From positions 1 through 64,000 of the forward strand of contig JAVJQK010000128.1 in NCBI GenBank assembly GCA_040218145.1: a stretch of DNA of 64,000 nucleotides, written 5' to 3'. Below, one piece after another: positions 1-10,588 of the stretch. A model generated the notes under the pieces. It was given only the letters and a program-made list of their open reading frames with translations. It was not told the DNA's origin and ran no database searches. Source of the DNA: Sandaracinaceae bacterium. GTDB taxonomy: Bacteria; Myxococcota_A; Polyangia; Polyangiales; Sandaracinaceae. The position numbers and the translations under genes were made by a program. The first letter of the stretch is position 1; every line of letters starts with the position of its first letter.

Positions 1-364
1 AGACCAGCTGCGCGGCGGAGTTCACGAGCCGCATGTGATGGCTCCGCCCATCCCCGAACACGCGCGCCGGCGCCTCGAAGCCGTGCTCCTTCAGGAACGC
101 CTTGACGAACTTGGAGACCTCGCCGTGGAACAGGCGCTTGAAGTCCGGCAGGTTCGCCTTCGTCACCGTCACCGTGTCGTGCATGTGATTCGGCTCGATG
201 GTGATCTGGTGCAGCAGCGCGTTCGTCTTCCGCTGCGCCGCGCCCAGGGCGTAGAGGATCCCCTCGTGCAGCTCGGGCGCGAACGGCGTCAGGAAGAGCT
301 TCCGGAACGCGCACCGCACGGTCAGGCCGTACGTCCCCGCCGCGTGGATCGACGGTGGGCTCAC
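1..364 (-). CDS. IS200/Y1-like (RAYT-type) transposase, N-terminal part, cut by window edge
   Basis: The frame is open from a GTG at 364 to the window edge, about 121 residues. AGAGAGGG lies 5 bases before the GTG and fixes the start. Residues 15-27 read TVRCAFRKLFLTP, like the TxRC..R.F beginning of the small myxobacterial REP-associated Y1 transposases. NHMH at residues 59-62 fits the metal-binding HUH motif (His-hydrophobe-His). Such proteins nick single-stranded DNA through a later Tyr, which lies outside the window. It may be a domesticated RAYT rather than an active element; no flanking ends are visible here. Fairly sure of the family, not of activity. Confidence 0.6.
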   Translation of the reverse strand, partial: MSPPSIHAAGTYGLTVRCAFRKLFLTPFAPELHEGILYALGAAQRKTNALLHQITIEPNHMHDTVTVTKANLPDFKRLFHGEVSKFVKAFLKEHGFEAPARVFGDGRSHHMRLVNSAAQLV

Positions 365-547
365 GAGGTCCCTCTCTCGGCGCTGGCGGACACACCGGCG
401 AGCACCGCAAGCCGCGATCCGGATCACCCAGCATGTGATTTCGCGGACTTACAGCCGCGGATCGGCGGGGGTGGCGGGCGGAGGGGTGGCGGACGCCGGC
501 CCAGAGGGGGCTCCGAGCCGCGCTGCCTGCTTCCCCGCGGATGCGCT
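365..547. other. Intergenic gap, no gene seen
   Basis: This stretch lies between the transposase start and the stop of the M14 peptidase gene. I see no credible gene or strong hairpin. The motif GCATGTGAT occurs here (431-439) and also inside the neighbouring transposase gene. Confidence 0.4.
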
Positions 548-1408
548 CTAGAGCGCCGCGGAGATGGCGTCGACGAGGTCCACGTGCGGGCGGATGCGCG
601 CCTCGGCGTCGGGGTCGCGCCATGAGCTCTCGAGCACGAGCTCGGGGATCCCGCGCTCCTCGGAGTAGCGGATCGTCGCCATCATGCCGAGCGTCGCGGC
701 CCACGCGGCGTGCACGGCGCGGCTCACCGCGCTCGAGGCGGAGAGGCCCGGCGGGTCGAGGCGCAGGCCGAAGTAGTCGCGCGTCGCGAGCTCGGTGCCC
801 CCGGCCTCCATCGCCGCGAGCCCGCGCGCGACGAGCGCGCTTTCGACGTGCCGGTTGGCGAAGACGAAGGTCGCGTCCTGTGGCCCCTCGTGGAGCGAGA
901 TCACGAAGTCCGGGGCTTCGCGTTCGTAGAGCGCGCGCACCACCCGCGCTTCCTCGGTCTCGAAGCGCACGAAGTCGCGGTTGATGTCGTAGCCATCCGC
1001 GTTGAAGCGCGAGAGCGCCGCCGCGCCGACCGGGTTCGTCGGCGTGAGCACGACCAGGCGCACGCCGCGGCTCGGATCGAAGCGCTCGAGGATCCGGGGC
1101 ACCGCGAGCAAGCCCGCGCGCTCGTTGCCGTGAATGCCCGCCATGACGAAGAGGGTGCGCTCGGCCTCCGCGCGCGAGCGCAGCGAGACCATCCGGTGCA
1201 CGCGCCCCGCGTAGTCCAGGCGCGCCTCCTCACGCACCTCGAAGTCGTCTTCGAACGTCGCGAGGTCGGCGAGGTAGCCGTCGAGGTCGAAGCCGAGCTC
1301 CACGAGCCCGAGCTCCTCCTCGCGCGCGGGGTGGCGCTCGGTCGGGTGCCTGAGGTGGTACTTGGCGAAGAGCGCGAGGTCCTTCGGCAGGGTGGAGAGC
1401 GAGGGCAT
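548..1408 (-). CDS. M14-family zinc carboxypeptidase / succinylglutamate desuccinylase-like
   Basis: 286 residues. A Zn-ligand pair is visible as GIHGNERAG (His93, Glu96) and a third ligand as SLHEG (His173). DINRDF (141-146) is the substrate-binding Asn-Arg motif of this group. Glu260 in VLESSW is a plausible catalytic base. The layout matches M14 enzymes of the AstE/aspartoacylase-like branch, which remove a C-terminal residue or an acyl group; the substrate cannot be told. No signal peptide is seen, so it is probably cytoplasmic. The start at 1408 follows GGAGGTGAGGTGACC; an upstream in-frame start at 1462 would run into a tandem 14-base repeat and is less likely. Confidence 0.85.
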   Translation of the reverse strand: MPSLSTLPKDLALFAKYHLRHPTERHPAREEELGLVELGFDLDGYLADLATFEDDFEVREEARLDYAGRVHRMVSLRSRAEAERTLFVMAGIHGNERAGLLAVPRILERFDPSRGVRLVVLTPTNPVGAAALSRFNADGYDINRDFVRFETEEARVVRALYEREAPDFVISLHEGPQDATFVFANRHVESALVARGLAAMEAGGTELATRDYFGLRLDPPGLSASSAVSRAVHAAWAATLGMMATIRYSEERGIPELVLESSWRDPDAEARIRPHVDLVDAISAAL

Positions 1409-1444
1409 GGTCACCTCACCTCCGAGCGTAGCGTGACAGCGGCC

Positions 1445-1472
1445 GCAATCTGCATGTGGCAATCTGCATGTG
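1445..1472. repeat. Perfect tandem 14-base repeat, two copies
   Basis: GCAATCTGCATGTG occurs at 1445-1458 and again at 1459-1472. It directly abuts the duplicated Hsp70 tail, so it may mark the junction of that rearrangement. Confidence 0.8.
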
Positions 1473-1474
1473 CC

Positions 1475-1668
1475 TTACTCGACGAGGACGAGGATCGTCG
1501 GCCTCGAGCTCGGCGACATCGCGCACCATGGTGACCCAGCTCGCGGGGGCCTGGTGGGCCTCGAGGCGCGCGAAGACATCCTCGCGGAACTCGTCGGAGA
1601 TGTCGCGCTGCCGGTCTCCGGTCTTGCGGCAGAGCAGGGTGACGGCGAAGGTGGCGTTCTCGCTCTGG
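1475..1668 (-). pseudogene. Duplicated 3'-end fragment of the Hsp70-family gene at 4483-7287
   Basis: On the minus strand this piece reads SENATFAVTLLCRKTGDRQR, then more sequence matching the last ~75 residues of the 934-residue Hsp70 gene downstream (its copy spans 4483-4711). DNA identity is very high by eye. About 30 bases near the end are missing, shifting the frame so that the copied stop (TAA here, TAG in the parent) is read out of frame. There is no start codon or domain of its own. Homology ends abruptly at CTCTGG (about 1668) and near the tandem repeat at 1472. It is a decayed partial duplication, not a gene. Confidence 0.85.
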
Positions 1669-1770
1669 GGACTGCCCCGAGCCTTGCCTGCCTCCAATCC
1701 CGGGTGCTCTCTGGCGTCGCTTCTCATTCGACCGCGGCGCGGAACCGGTAGGCTCTGGGCCGAGGCCGAC

Positions 1771-2469
1771 ATGCGACGCAAGACCAAGAAGCAGAGACAG
1801 GACGAGCTGCGGGCCCTGGTGCGCGACGCGTATGGGCTCTCGACCGACGCGTTCCGCGCGAGGGCGCACGCGATCACCGACTTCGACGTGCCCATCGGCC
1901 GCGACTCCCTGCTCGAGAGGGTCGTCGCCGACGCGCAGCCCGAGAAGGTGCGCATCCTGCTCGACCTCGGCTTGTCCATCGACGCCGACGCCCTGCGCGC
2001 CGCCGCCTCGGGGGCGCCGGGTCGGGAGGAGGCCGCGCTCGAGGTGTTCGAGATGCTCATCGACCACGGCGCCGATCCGAACCTCATCGATCGCCATCAA
2101 CTCACCGCCCTGAGCTCGGCGTGCGACACCAGCAACTGGTCGCGCGAGACCCGCGCGCGCGTCGTCGAGCGCCTGCTGGACGCGGGCGCCGTCCCCGACA
2201 TCGCCAACAAGCAGGGCGCCACCCCCCTCCACTTCGCGGTCTACGCGCGTCAGGAGCGCGTCGTCGAGCTGCTCGTCCAGGCGGGCGCCGACGTGCACGC
2301 CAAGAGCACCGGCGCGTCGCACCACGTGGTCCGCAAGGGCGACACCCCCCTCTCGATGGCGCGCCAGATGGTGGAGCGCCTCGAGAAGCCGAGCGATCTC
2401 GTCCACGCCGAGGCCGTGCTCGCGATCCTCGAGGCCGCCGCGCAGGAGACCGGGGTGGCGCCGACGTGA
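1771..2469 (+). CDS. Ankyrin-repeat protein
   Basis: 232 residues and probably cytoplasmic: a basic N-terminus (MRRKTKKQRQ) and no signal peptide. Ankyrin units are clear, with the loop signatures LIDHGADPN (about 95-103), LLDAGAVPDIANKQGATPLH (about 130-150) and LVQAGADVHAKS; four to five repeats fill most of the chain. These are protein-binding scaffolds and the partner is unknown. A TAGGCT box at 1749-1754 may be its -10 element, giving a short leader. The gene is convergent with the lipoprotein gene ending at 2550, with a hairpin between them. Confidence 0.8.
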   Translation: MRRKTKKQRQDELRALVRDAYGLSTDAFRARAHAITDFDVPIGRDSLLERVVADAQPEKVRILLDLGLSIDADALRAAASGAPGREEAALEVFEMLIDHGADPNLIDRHQLTALSSACDTSNWSRETRARVVERLLDAGAVPDIANKQGATPLHFAVYARQERVVELLVQAGADVHAKSTGASHHVVRKGDTPLSMARQMVERLEKPSDLVHAEAVLAILEAAAQETGVAPT

Positions 2470-2522
2470 CTCGGCGCCCGGAGCTCGTGGCCAAGACTTC
2501 GTGGCGGGCTCGAGATCGACGT

Positions 2523-2547
2523 GAGCCTCCGCGGCCGGGCGAGGCTC
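2523..2547. terminator. Candidate bidirectional terminator hairpin
   Basis: GAGCCTC (2523-2529) pairs with GAGGCTC (2541-2547), a 7-bp stem with an 11-base GC-rich loop. It sits between two convergent genes (stops at 2469 and 2550). There is no T-tract, as is common in such GC-rich genomes. Confidence 0.4.
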
Positions 2548-2549
2548 CG

Positions 2550-4223
2550 TCAGAAGAGCGGGGGCACGCACGTGCCAGCCACGCACTCGAGCGGGGCGCA
2601 GCACTGCGAGCTGTCGGTGCACGAGGTGCACTCCCCGGCGATGCACGCCTGGTTGCCGCAGTCGCGGCAGGAGGTGCAGCCGCCGCCGGGCTCGTCCGGG
2701 CAGTCGCCTCCCAGGGTGGCGGCGGCCGCGTCGTAGTGGATCGTCGTCGAGGCGGTGTTGTGGAAGTCGCCGGCGAAGAGGGCGCCGTACATCTCGAGCG
2801 ACGAGGTCGATGAGACGACGCCGTAGGGCGCGTAGAAGAGGCCCGCGAGATCCACGTCGCTCGTCAGATCGACCGAGCGCGGGGGATCGAAGCTCGTGTC
2901 CACGCCGCCCACGTAGAAGCGCACGTTCCGAGGGTACGCGGGCGATCCGACGCGCAGCGACGCCGACGCGCTCAGCGTCCCCGCGACGTAGACGTCGAGG
3001 GTCGCCCCCGGATCGACGACGAACGCCATGGCCGAGCCGGCGCGCACGTCGCCGCTCACGAAGAGCGCGGTGCGACCGTGCGCCGCGATGGTGACGGCGC
3101 CGTCGACCTCCTCGAGGTGGTAGTAGCCGCAGGGCAGGTCGAGGCGACGCGGGCCGCCGGACGTCGTGAACACGTCGGGGGAGAGGCCGATCAGCGCGTT
3201 GTCGTTGTTCGCGGGCATGGCGTGGTGCGCCACGATCTCGGCGATGGGGATCAGGTCCGCCGCCGAGCACGCGCAGGGCTCGGGCACCGTCACGGGCCCC
3301 GCCACGCAGCTCGCGCTCGACACGCTCCCCGGCACGGCGCCGCACTCCGGGACGTGGAGGTCCCCGGCGATCTCGATGGTGCCGTTCAGCTCGCCCCCCA
3401 CGAACGCGTCCTCGCCGACGCGCGCGGTCTCGGCGGTGCGCAGGTCGTCGGCCGCGTGCACCTCCTGACCGATCGTCGTGTCGGCCGAGTCCAGGCCGCC
3501 CACCCCAGCGACGCGCACGTCACCGGAGACGTCGAGCTCGGACGTCGTGATGCGGCCGTTCGCCGCCATGCCGCCGCCCGAGCCGCCGGGCGCATAGGGC
3601 CCCGCCGCGCTGTCGAACGCGTCGATCTCGGTCTGCGAGCTCAGACGGGGGAGGCCGATGTCGTTGCAGGAGCAGAGGCCCCAGGTGAAGGAGATCGCGG
3701 CGGTCCGGTCCGCGCAGGCCCCCTCCGCGGCGGGCGCGTCGCGGATCACGATGGGCGGGCCACCGCCCTCGCACTTGTCCGGCGCGGGCCCGAGCGGGAC
3801 GGTGGGGACGCAGCTGCCCATGCATCCTTCGTCGGGGCCGCAGGCCGCGCCGCATGCGCCGCAGTGCGCGCTGTCGGTCGCGGTGTCCACGCACGCCCGG
3901 TCACACATCGTGAGGCCCGGCGGGCACGAGTCGACGCACCCTCCCGAGACGCACGCCTGAGAGGCGCCGCAGACCACGCCGCAGGCGCCGCAGTGATCGG
4001 GATCGACCGTCGTCACCACGCACTCCGCGCCGCAGCGCGTGGTGAGCCCGGAGCAGCCGGAGCCCGCGTCGCCGACCGCCCCGTCGGGGCCGCCGTCGGC
4101 GGTCGCGCCGTCGAGCCCCGACGCGTCCAGCGTGGATCCGTCGGGGAGGGCTCCCTCTCCGTCGCCGCACGCCGTGGCGAGCGAGAGGGTGAGGGCGAGG
4201 AGCGTGGAGGCGATCGAGCGCAT
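2550..4223 (-). CDS. Cys-rich lipoprotein with polymer-forming/DUF7305-like region
   Basis: 557 residues. It has a lipobox signal peptide (ATAC, Cys19), then an Asp/Gly-rich linker, then two Cys-rich units with the myxobacterial CGACG signature (about 50-125). The middle and C-terminal part (about 150-510) is beta-rich, with phrases such as ALFVSGDVRAG and GLFYAPYGVV that resemble the DUF7305 beta-solenoid seen in surface proteins. A final Cys cluster (CTSCRDCGNQAC) follows. It is probably outer-membrane anchored with the solenoid outside. GGAAGGGAG before ATG 4223 supports the start; an open frame extends upstream but carries no signal peptide. Function unknown. Confidence 0.75.
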   Translation of the reverse strand: MRSIASTLLALTLSLATACGDGEGALPDGSTLDASGLDGATADGGPDGAVGDAGSGCSGLTTRCGAECVVTTVDPDHCGACGVVCGASQACVSGGCVDSCPPGLTMCDRACVDTATDSAHCGACGAACGPDEGCMGSCVPTVPLGPAPDKCEGGGPPIVIRDAPAAEGACADRTAAISFTWGLCSCNDIGLPRLSSQTEIDAFDSAAGPYAPGGSGGGMAANGRITTSELDVSGDVRVAGVGGLDSADTTIGQEVHAADDLRTAETARVGEDAFVGGELNGTIEIAGDLHVPECGAVPGSVSSASCVAGPVTVPEPCACSAADLIPIAEIVAHHAMPANNDNALIGLSPDVFTTSGGPRRLDLPCGYYHLEEVDGAVTIAAHGRTALFVSGDVRAGSAMAFVVDPGATLDVYVAGTLSASASLRVGSPAYPRNVRFYVGGVDTSFDPPRSVDLTSDVDLAGLFYAPYGVVSSTSSLEMYGALFAGDFHNTASTTIHYDAAAATLGGDCPDEPGGGCTSCRDCGNQACIAGECTSCTDSSQCCAPLECVAGTCVPPLF

Positions 4224-4300
4224 CGAGTGGTCTCCCTTCCCGACCGCGCGGGCCGGTGGAACGAACGCGGAGCGAGCTCGGGCCGCCGTGATCGCGATCG

Positions 4301-4318
4301 GCTCACCTCGGGGTGAGC
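4301..4318. promoter_or_regulatory. Perfect hairpin GCTCACC-TCGG-GGTGAGC
   Basis: A 7-bp perfect stem with a TCGG tetraloop, 78 bases upstream of the lipoprotein start at 4223 and about 165 bases downstream of the Hsp70 stop. It could be a terminator for the Hsp70 gene or an operator. There is no T-tract. Confidence 0.35.
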
Positions 4319-4482
4319 TCACGCGGCGGCGGCGCGGCTCGGGGGATGAGTCACGGCTCGGCGGCTAGGCGATTAAAAAAGAAGACGTCGCGACGCGCGT
4401 CGACCCCACGCGTCAGTCCGCCGCACCACCTCGGCCTCGAGGTCCCTCGCCCCGGCAGCGAGCTCGCGAGGCGGCGGCGGCG

Positions 4483-7287
<2,805 letters not shown>

Positions 7288-7368
7288 GTCGGGGCGCGGA
7301 GTATCGCCAAAGCCGCGCGCCGCCGCCACCCGCGTCGTGTCTCGATTGCTCGTGGCCGCCCGATGCGG

Positions 7369-7374
7369 TACCCG
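7369..7374 (+). promoter_or_regulatory. Candidate -10 box (TACCCG) 5 bases before start
   Basis: TACCCG ends 5 bases before ATG 7380 and there is no Shine-Dalgarno. It fits the leaderless pattern seen elsewhere in the window, though the sixth base is not T. Confidence 0.35.
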
Positions 7375-7379
7375 GCCGC

Positions 7380-8645
7380 ATGCGCTGGACGTGTCTGCTC
7401 GCGCTCGTCGTCGTCATCGGCTGCGACTCCGTCGCCTCGCTCGACGGCGGCACCGACGCCGCGTTCCGTCCGACCGGCGACGACGACGGCGACGGAATCG
7501 CCAACCTGTGGGAGGGCGAGGACCGCGACAGCGACGCCGACGGCACGCCGGACCGGCTCGACCTCGACAGCGACGACGACGGCGTGAGCGACGCGATCGA
7601 GGGCGCGGGCAGCACCGCGCGTGTGCCTCCGCCCGACAGCGACGGAGACGGGCGCGCGGACTTCGTCGACCCCGACAGCGACGACAACGGGATCCTGGAC
7701 AGCGACGAGCGCGACGCGGACACCGACGGCGACGGCCGCGTCGACCGCGTGGACGAGGACGACGACGGCGACCTCTTGCCCGACGCGCGCGAGCTCGAGC
7801 ATCCGGAGGCGCGCGAGGACACCGACGGCGACGGCCTCGTCGGGCTGCGCGATCCGGACAGCGACGGAGACACGATCCGCGACGGCGACGAGCCCGTCGA
7901 CGCCTTCGAGGACGGCACGTGGGACCTGTACCAGCTCGACAGCGACGCGGACGGCTTCCCCGACGCGGAGGAGGCGGGCGACGCCGATCTGGGCACCGCC
8001 CCCGCCGACTCGGACGGAGACGGCGTGGCCGACTTCTGGGACCTCGACAGCGACGCCGACGGGCTCCTCGACGCCGACGAGCGCGCGCTGGGGACGCGAC
8101 GCGATCTCGGAGACACCGACGCGGACGGCTACGACGACCGGACCGAGGTGCGCGCGTGCCCGAGCTTCGACGCCAGCTGCGCGAGCGACGCGACCGATCC
8201 GACGCGGACCCCGATGGGGCGAGTCGCGGACGCGGTCGTCGTCGCGCGCGGCGCGGCGCCCGATCCGGATCGCGTCACCTTCGTGTTCGAGCTCGCGGCC
8301 GCGGCGAGCGAGCTGCGGGTGGTCTACGCGGACGGCGAGCGCGATCCGGTCGACACGCGCGCGGCCTTCGTGGATCACGTCGCGCTCCGCACGGACGCGG
8401 GGCCGTTCGGCTGCGAGGCCTTCGGGGCGGCGGACACCGACGCCGACGGACACGTGGACACGTTCCGCGGCGCGCCGGCCGGCGCCACCGTCTGCGTCGA
8501 GCTGGTCGCCGCGCCCAACGACTCCGTCGCGCCGGGCAGCGACGCGAGCCAGATCTTCCTCGGGTTCGTGCGCCTCGTGGACGGCGCGGGCGACGGCGTC
8601 GACTACCAGGGCGTGGCCTTCCGCGTCCCGCGCGCCGGCTCCTGA
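7380..8645 (+). CDS. Lipoprotein with thrombospondin type-3 (Asp-rich, Ca-binding) repeats
   Basis: 421 residues with a lipobox VVIGC (Cys15). Residues about 35-250 are nearly all Asp-rich units of the type DSDGDGRADFVDPDSDDNG, which bind Ca2+ in thrombospondin type-3 and OmpA-linked stalk proteins. A compact C-terminal domain follows (about 260-421) with two Cys that may pair (CEAF and VCVEL). Probably a surface stalk or adhesin. It is divergent from the Hsp70 gene with only 92 bases between starts. I see no OmpA peptidoglycan-binding domain. Confidence 0.8.
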   Translation: MRWTCLLALVVVIGCDSVASLDGGTDAAFRPTGDDDGDGIANLWEGEDRDSDADGTPDRLDLDSDDDGVSDAIEGAGSTARVPPPDSDGDGRADFVDPDSDDNGILDSDERDADTDGDGRVDRVDEDDDGDLLPDARELEHPEAREDTDGDGLVGLRDPDSDGDTIRDGDEPVDAFEDGTWDLYQLDSDADGFPDAEEAGDADLGTAPADSDGDGVADFWDLDSDADGLLDADERALGTRRDLGDTDADGYDDRTEVRACPSFDASCASDATDPTRTPMGRVADAVVVARGAAPDPDRVTFVFELAAAASELRVVYADGERDPVDTRAAFVDHVALRTDAGPFGCEAFGAADTDADGHVDTFRGAPAGATVCVELVAAPNDSVAPGSDASQIFLGFVRLVDGAGDGVDYQGVAFRVPRAGS

Positions 8646-8663
8646 CAGCCCGCCTCGGCTACC

Positions 8664-9305
8664 TCACTCGCGCACGCGGCTCATGAGATAGAACATCTCC
8701 GCTGCGATCTGGAGGCTCCGCGCGTCGTAGCGCGCCGTCTCCTCCGGGGTGTCGTCCGCTTCCTTCGGATCGATGTACGGGATGGAGACCCGCAGCGCGG
8801 CGCCGTCGACGATGGGGCACGCCTCGTCCGCGGCCGAGCAGGTCATGACCGCCGCGAAGCCCTCGCGCGGGTTCGGGGACTCGGAGGTGACCTTGGAGAA
8901 GCAGGTCAGCGGCGGCGCGTCGGGTCCGAAGCGCACGCGGTAGCGTGGGTTGTCACCGCCCGGGTTCGCGATCTCGAAGCCGGCGCGCTCGAGCGCGGCG
9001 ACCGCGCGCGGGTTGAACGCCGTGGCCTCCGTCCCGCCGGAGTACGTCTCCACGCCCTCGATCCCGTACCAGGCCGCGGCGGTCGCGGCCCAGACCTGCG
9101 CCATGTGGCTGCGGCGCGAGTTGTGGGTGCAGATGAAGGTCAGCCGCGCGGGCTCGCCCGCGTCGATCCGGTTCCGCACGAAGGTCGAGAGCCGCCGCAG
9201 CGCAGTTCGGCGCTCGGGAGGGACGGCCTCCATCGTGGGGAGCACCCGCGCGGAGAGGGTGTCCTCGAGCGCCTCGTGAAGACCGGTTCGAACCTCTTCC
9301 GCCAC
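8664..9305 (-). CDS. Low-molecular-weight protein-tyrosine phosphatase / arsenate reductase-like
   Basis: 213 residues. The phosphatase P-loop CTHNSRRS (Cys59, Arg65) has the CX5R(S) form. The segment SGGTEATAFNPRAV (89-102) and the end IPYIDPKEADDTPEE (175-189, general-acid Asp region) match the bacterial LMW-PTP/arsenate-reductase subgroup that reads CTHNSRRS. It acts in the cytoplasm on phosphotyrosine or on arsenate. No ars genes are adjacent, so the phosphatase role is as likely as arsenate reduction. The GTG start at 9305 is preceded by GGAGAGGAG; an ATG at 9356 has no ribosome site. Confidence 0.82.
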   Translation of the reverse strand: MAEEVRTGLHEALEDTLSARVLPTMEAVPPERRTALRRLSTFVRNRIDAGEPARLTFICTHNSRRSHMAQVWAATAAAWYGIEGVETYSGGTEATAFNPRAVAALERAGFEIANPGGDNPRYRVRFGPDAPPLTCFSKVTSESPNPREGFAAVMTCSAADEACPIVDGAALRVSIPYIDPKEADDTPEETARYDARSLQIAAEMFYLMSRVRE

Positions 9306-9373
9306 CGCTCGCTCCTCTCCAGATCCTCGCTTACTCGGATTCGTGCACCCGCGCATGCGACGGTCGAGTGACG

Positions 9374-10537
9374 TCAGAGGTCGCGTCGCTCGACACGCCA
9401 GGCCCGCTCGCCGAGGCCGGTGTCCCACCCCCCGACGATCAGGCCGCGGGCGTCGAGCGCCGCGGCCGTCGCCTCCGCCGATCCGAGTTCGGGCTCGAGC
9501 GTGTCGGCCCAGAGCAGCGCCCCGTCCGCGAGCGATCTGCGCTCGACCCGCCAGAGGGAGACGAGCGTTCGGGGGTCGACCCGCTCGTGCCCGACCACGA
9601 AGAGCCCCCGCTCGTCCATCACGACGGCGCGCGCGACGCCCGCCACGCCCGTCACCGCCCAGAGCAGGGATCCGTCCGCCGGGTCGCGTCGCTCGATCCG
9701 CCACACGGACTCGGTCATGCGGTGCTCCGTGCCGATCGCCACCAGGGATCCGTCGTGGGCGGCCAGGTCGTTCAGCGGCTCCCAGCGAGGTGACGGGTTG
9801 GACGTCACCTCCCACTGCAGCGCGCCGGTGGCGCCGTCGTGCGCCTGGAGTCGCCAGCTGCCGTCCTGTGAGTCGCGGTCGTGGTCGGTCCCGCCGACGA
9901 ACACCACGCCGTCACCGACGTCCACCGCGCGGGGCCGATTGTCGAACTCCTCGTGCTCCGCCTCCCAGCTCCACACGACCTCGCCGTCCTCGAGGCCGCG
10001 CTTCTCGACGCGCCAGAGATCGAAGCGCATGGGCTGCGCGATCCCGACCGCGTAGACACCCGTCGCGTCGACCGCGAGATCCGTGGGCTGCTCCCGATCG
10101 TCGGCGCTCGAGAAGCGTCGCGACCACACGAGCGCGTCGTCCGCCGCGGCGCGCCGCTCGACGCGCCACTCGAGGTCGTCGGCCACCCCGGTGGGCTCGT
10201 GGGAGGCGACGTAGAGCGCGTCCCCGCGGAGCGCGAGGCTCGCGACGCGGTCGTCGCCCGGGCTGGGATTCTCGGAGCGCGTCCACGCCCGCGCCCGATC
10301 GGGGCGGATGCGCTCGACCCTCCAGGACAGATCCCGGGGGTCGGGCTCTTGAGTCGTTCCGTCGACGCCCGCGACCACGAGATCGTCTCCCGCGGAGGCG
10401 AGCGCCACGACGTAATCGTTGTGGGCCGAGAGGTCCTCTCGAAGCTCCCAGGTCACCGGAGGAGGCGCTTCTTCGGCGGCGCTCTCACATCCGAGCGCCG
10501 TGATCAGGCCGAGGACGCAGATGAGCTGGATTCGCAC
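9374..10537 (-). CDS. Beta-propeller lipoprotein (PQQ-like repeats)
   Basis: 387 residues with a lipobox ALGC (Cys17). It has about seven repeats, each carrying a W-R-V-E-R/K-R strand (for example LSWRVERIRP, DLWRVEKRGLEDGEVVW, SVWRIERRDPADGSLLW), as expected for a seven-bladed propeller. This resembles the outer-membrane PQQ-like quinoprotein or delta-60 type propellers used as scaffolds; no enzyme site is visible. The start is GTG 10537 with GGGGAGG eight bases upstream, and that site lies in the 3' arm of a hairpin (10546-10569), so translation may be controlled. The upstream lipoprotein gene (10589) is codirectional, 51 bases away. Confidence 0.75.
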   Translation of the reverse strand: MRIQLICVLGLITALGCESAAEEAPPPVTWELREDLSAHNDYVVALASAGDDLVVAGVDGTTQEPDPRDLSWRVERIRPDRARAWTRSENPSPGDDRVASLALRGDALYVASHEPTGVADDLEWRVERRAAADDALVWSRRFSSADDREQPTDLAVDATGVYAVGIAQPMRFDLWRVEKRGLEDGEVVWSWEAEHEEFDNRPRAVDVGDGVVFVGGTDHDRDSQDGSWRLQAHDGATGALQWEVTSNPSPRWEPLNDLAAHDGSLVAIGTEHRMTESVWRIERRDPADGSLLWAVTGVAGVARAVVMDERGLFVVGHERVDPRTLVSLWRVERRSLADGALLWADTLEPELGSAEATAAALDARGLIVGGWDTGLGERAWRVERRDL

Positions 10538-10545
10538 ACGTCATT

Positions 10546-10569
10546 CCTCCCCGCACCCAGCTGGGGAGG
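10546..10569 (-). promoter_or_regulatory. Hairpin sequestering the ribosome-binding site
   Basis: On the minus-strand RNA, CCTCCCC (10569 down to 10563) pairs perfectly with GGGGAGG (10552 down to 10546) across a 10-base loop. GGGGAGG is the Shine-Dalgarno of the GTG start at 10537. It may limit translation, or be a terminator for the gene ending at 10589. Confidence 0.45.
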
Positions 10570-10588
10570 ATAACGCTCGAACGCCGGA

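Noticed and set aside
8664-9305. Dedicated arsenate reductase of an ars operon
   Set aside because: No arsR, arsB or acr3 gene adjoins; the family also includes tyrosine phosphatases.
10546-10569. Intrinsic terminator of the gene ending at 10589
   Set aside because: Not fully rejected: the hairpin has no T-tract and covers the next ribosome site, so I prefer a translational role.
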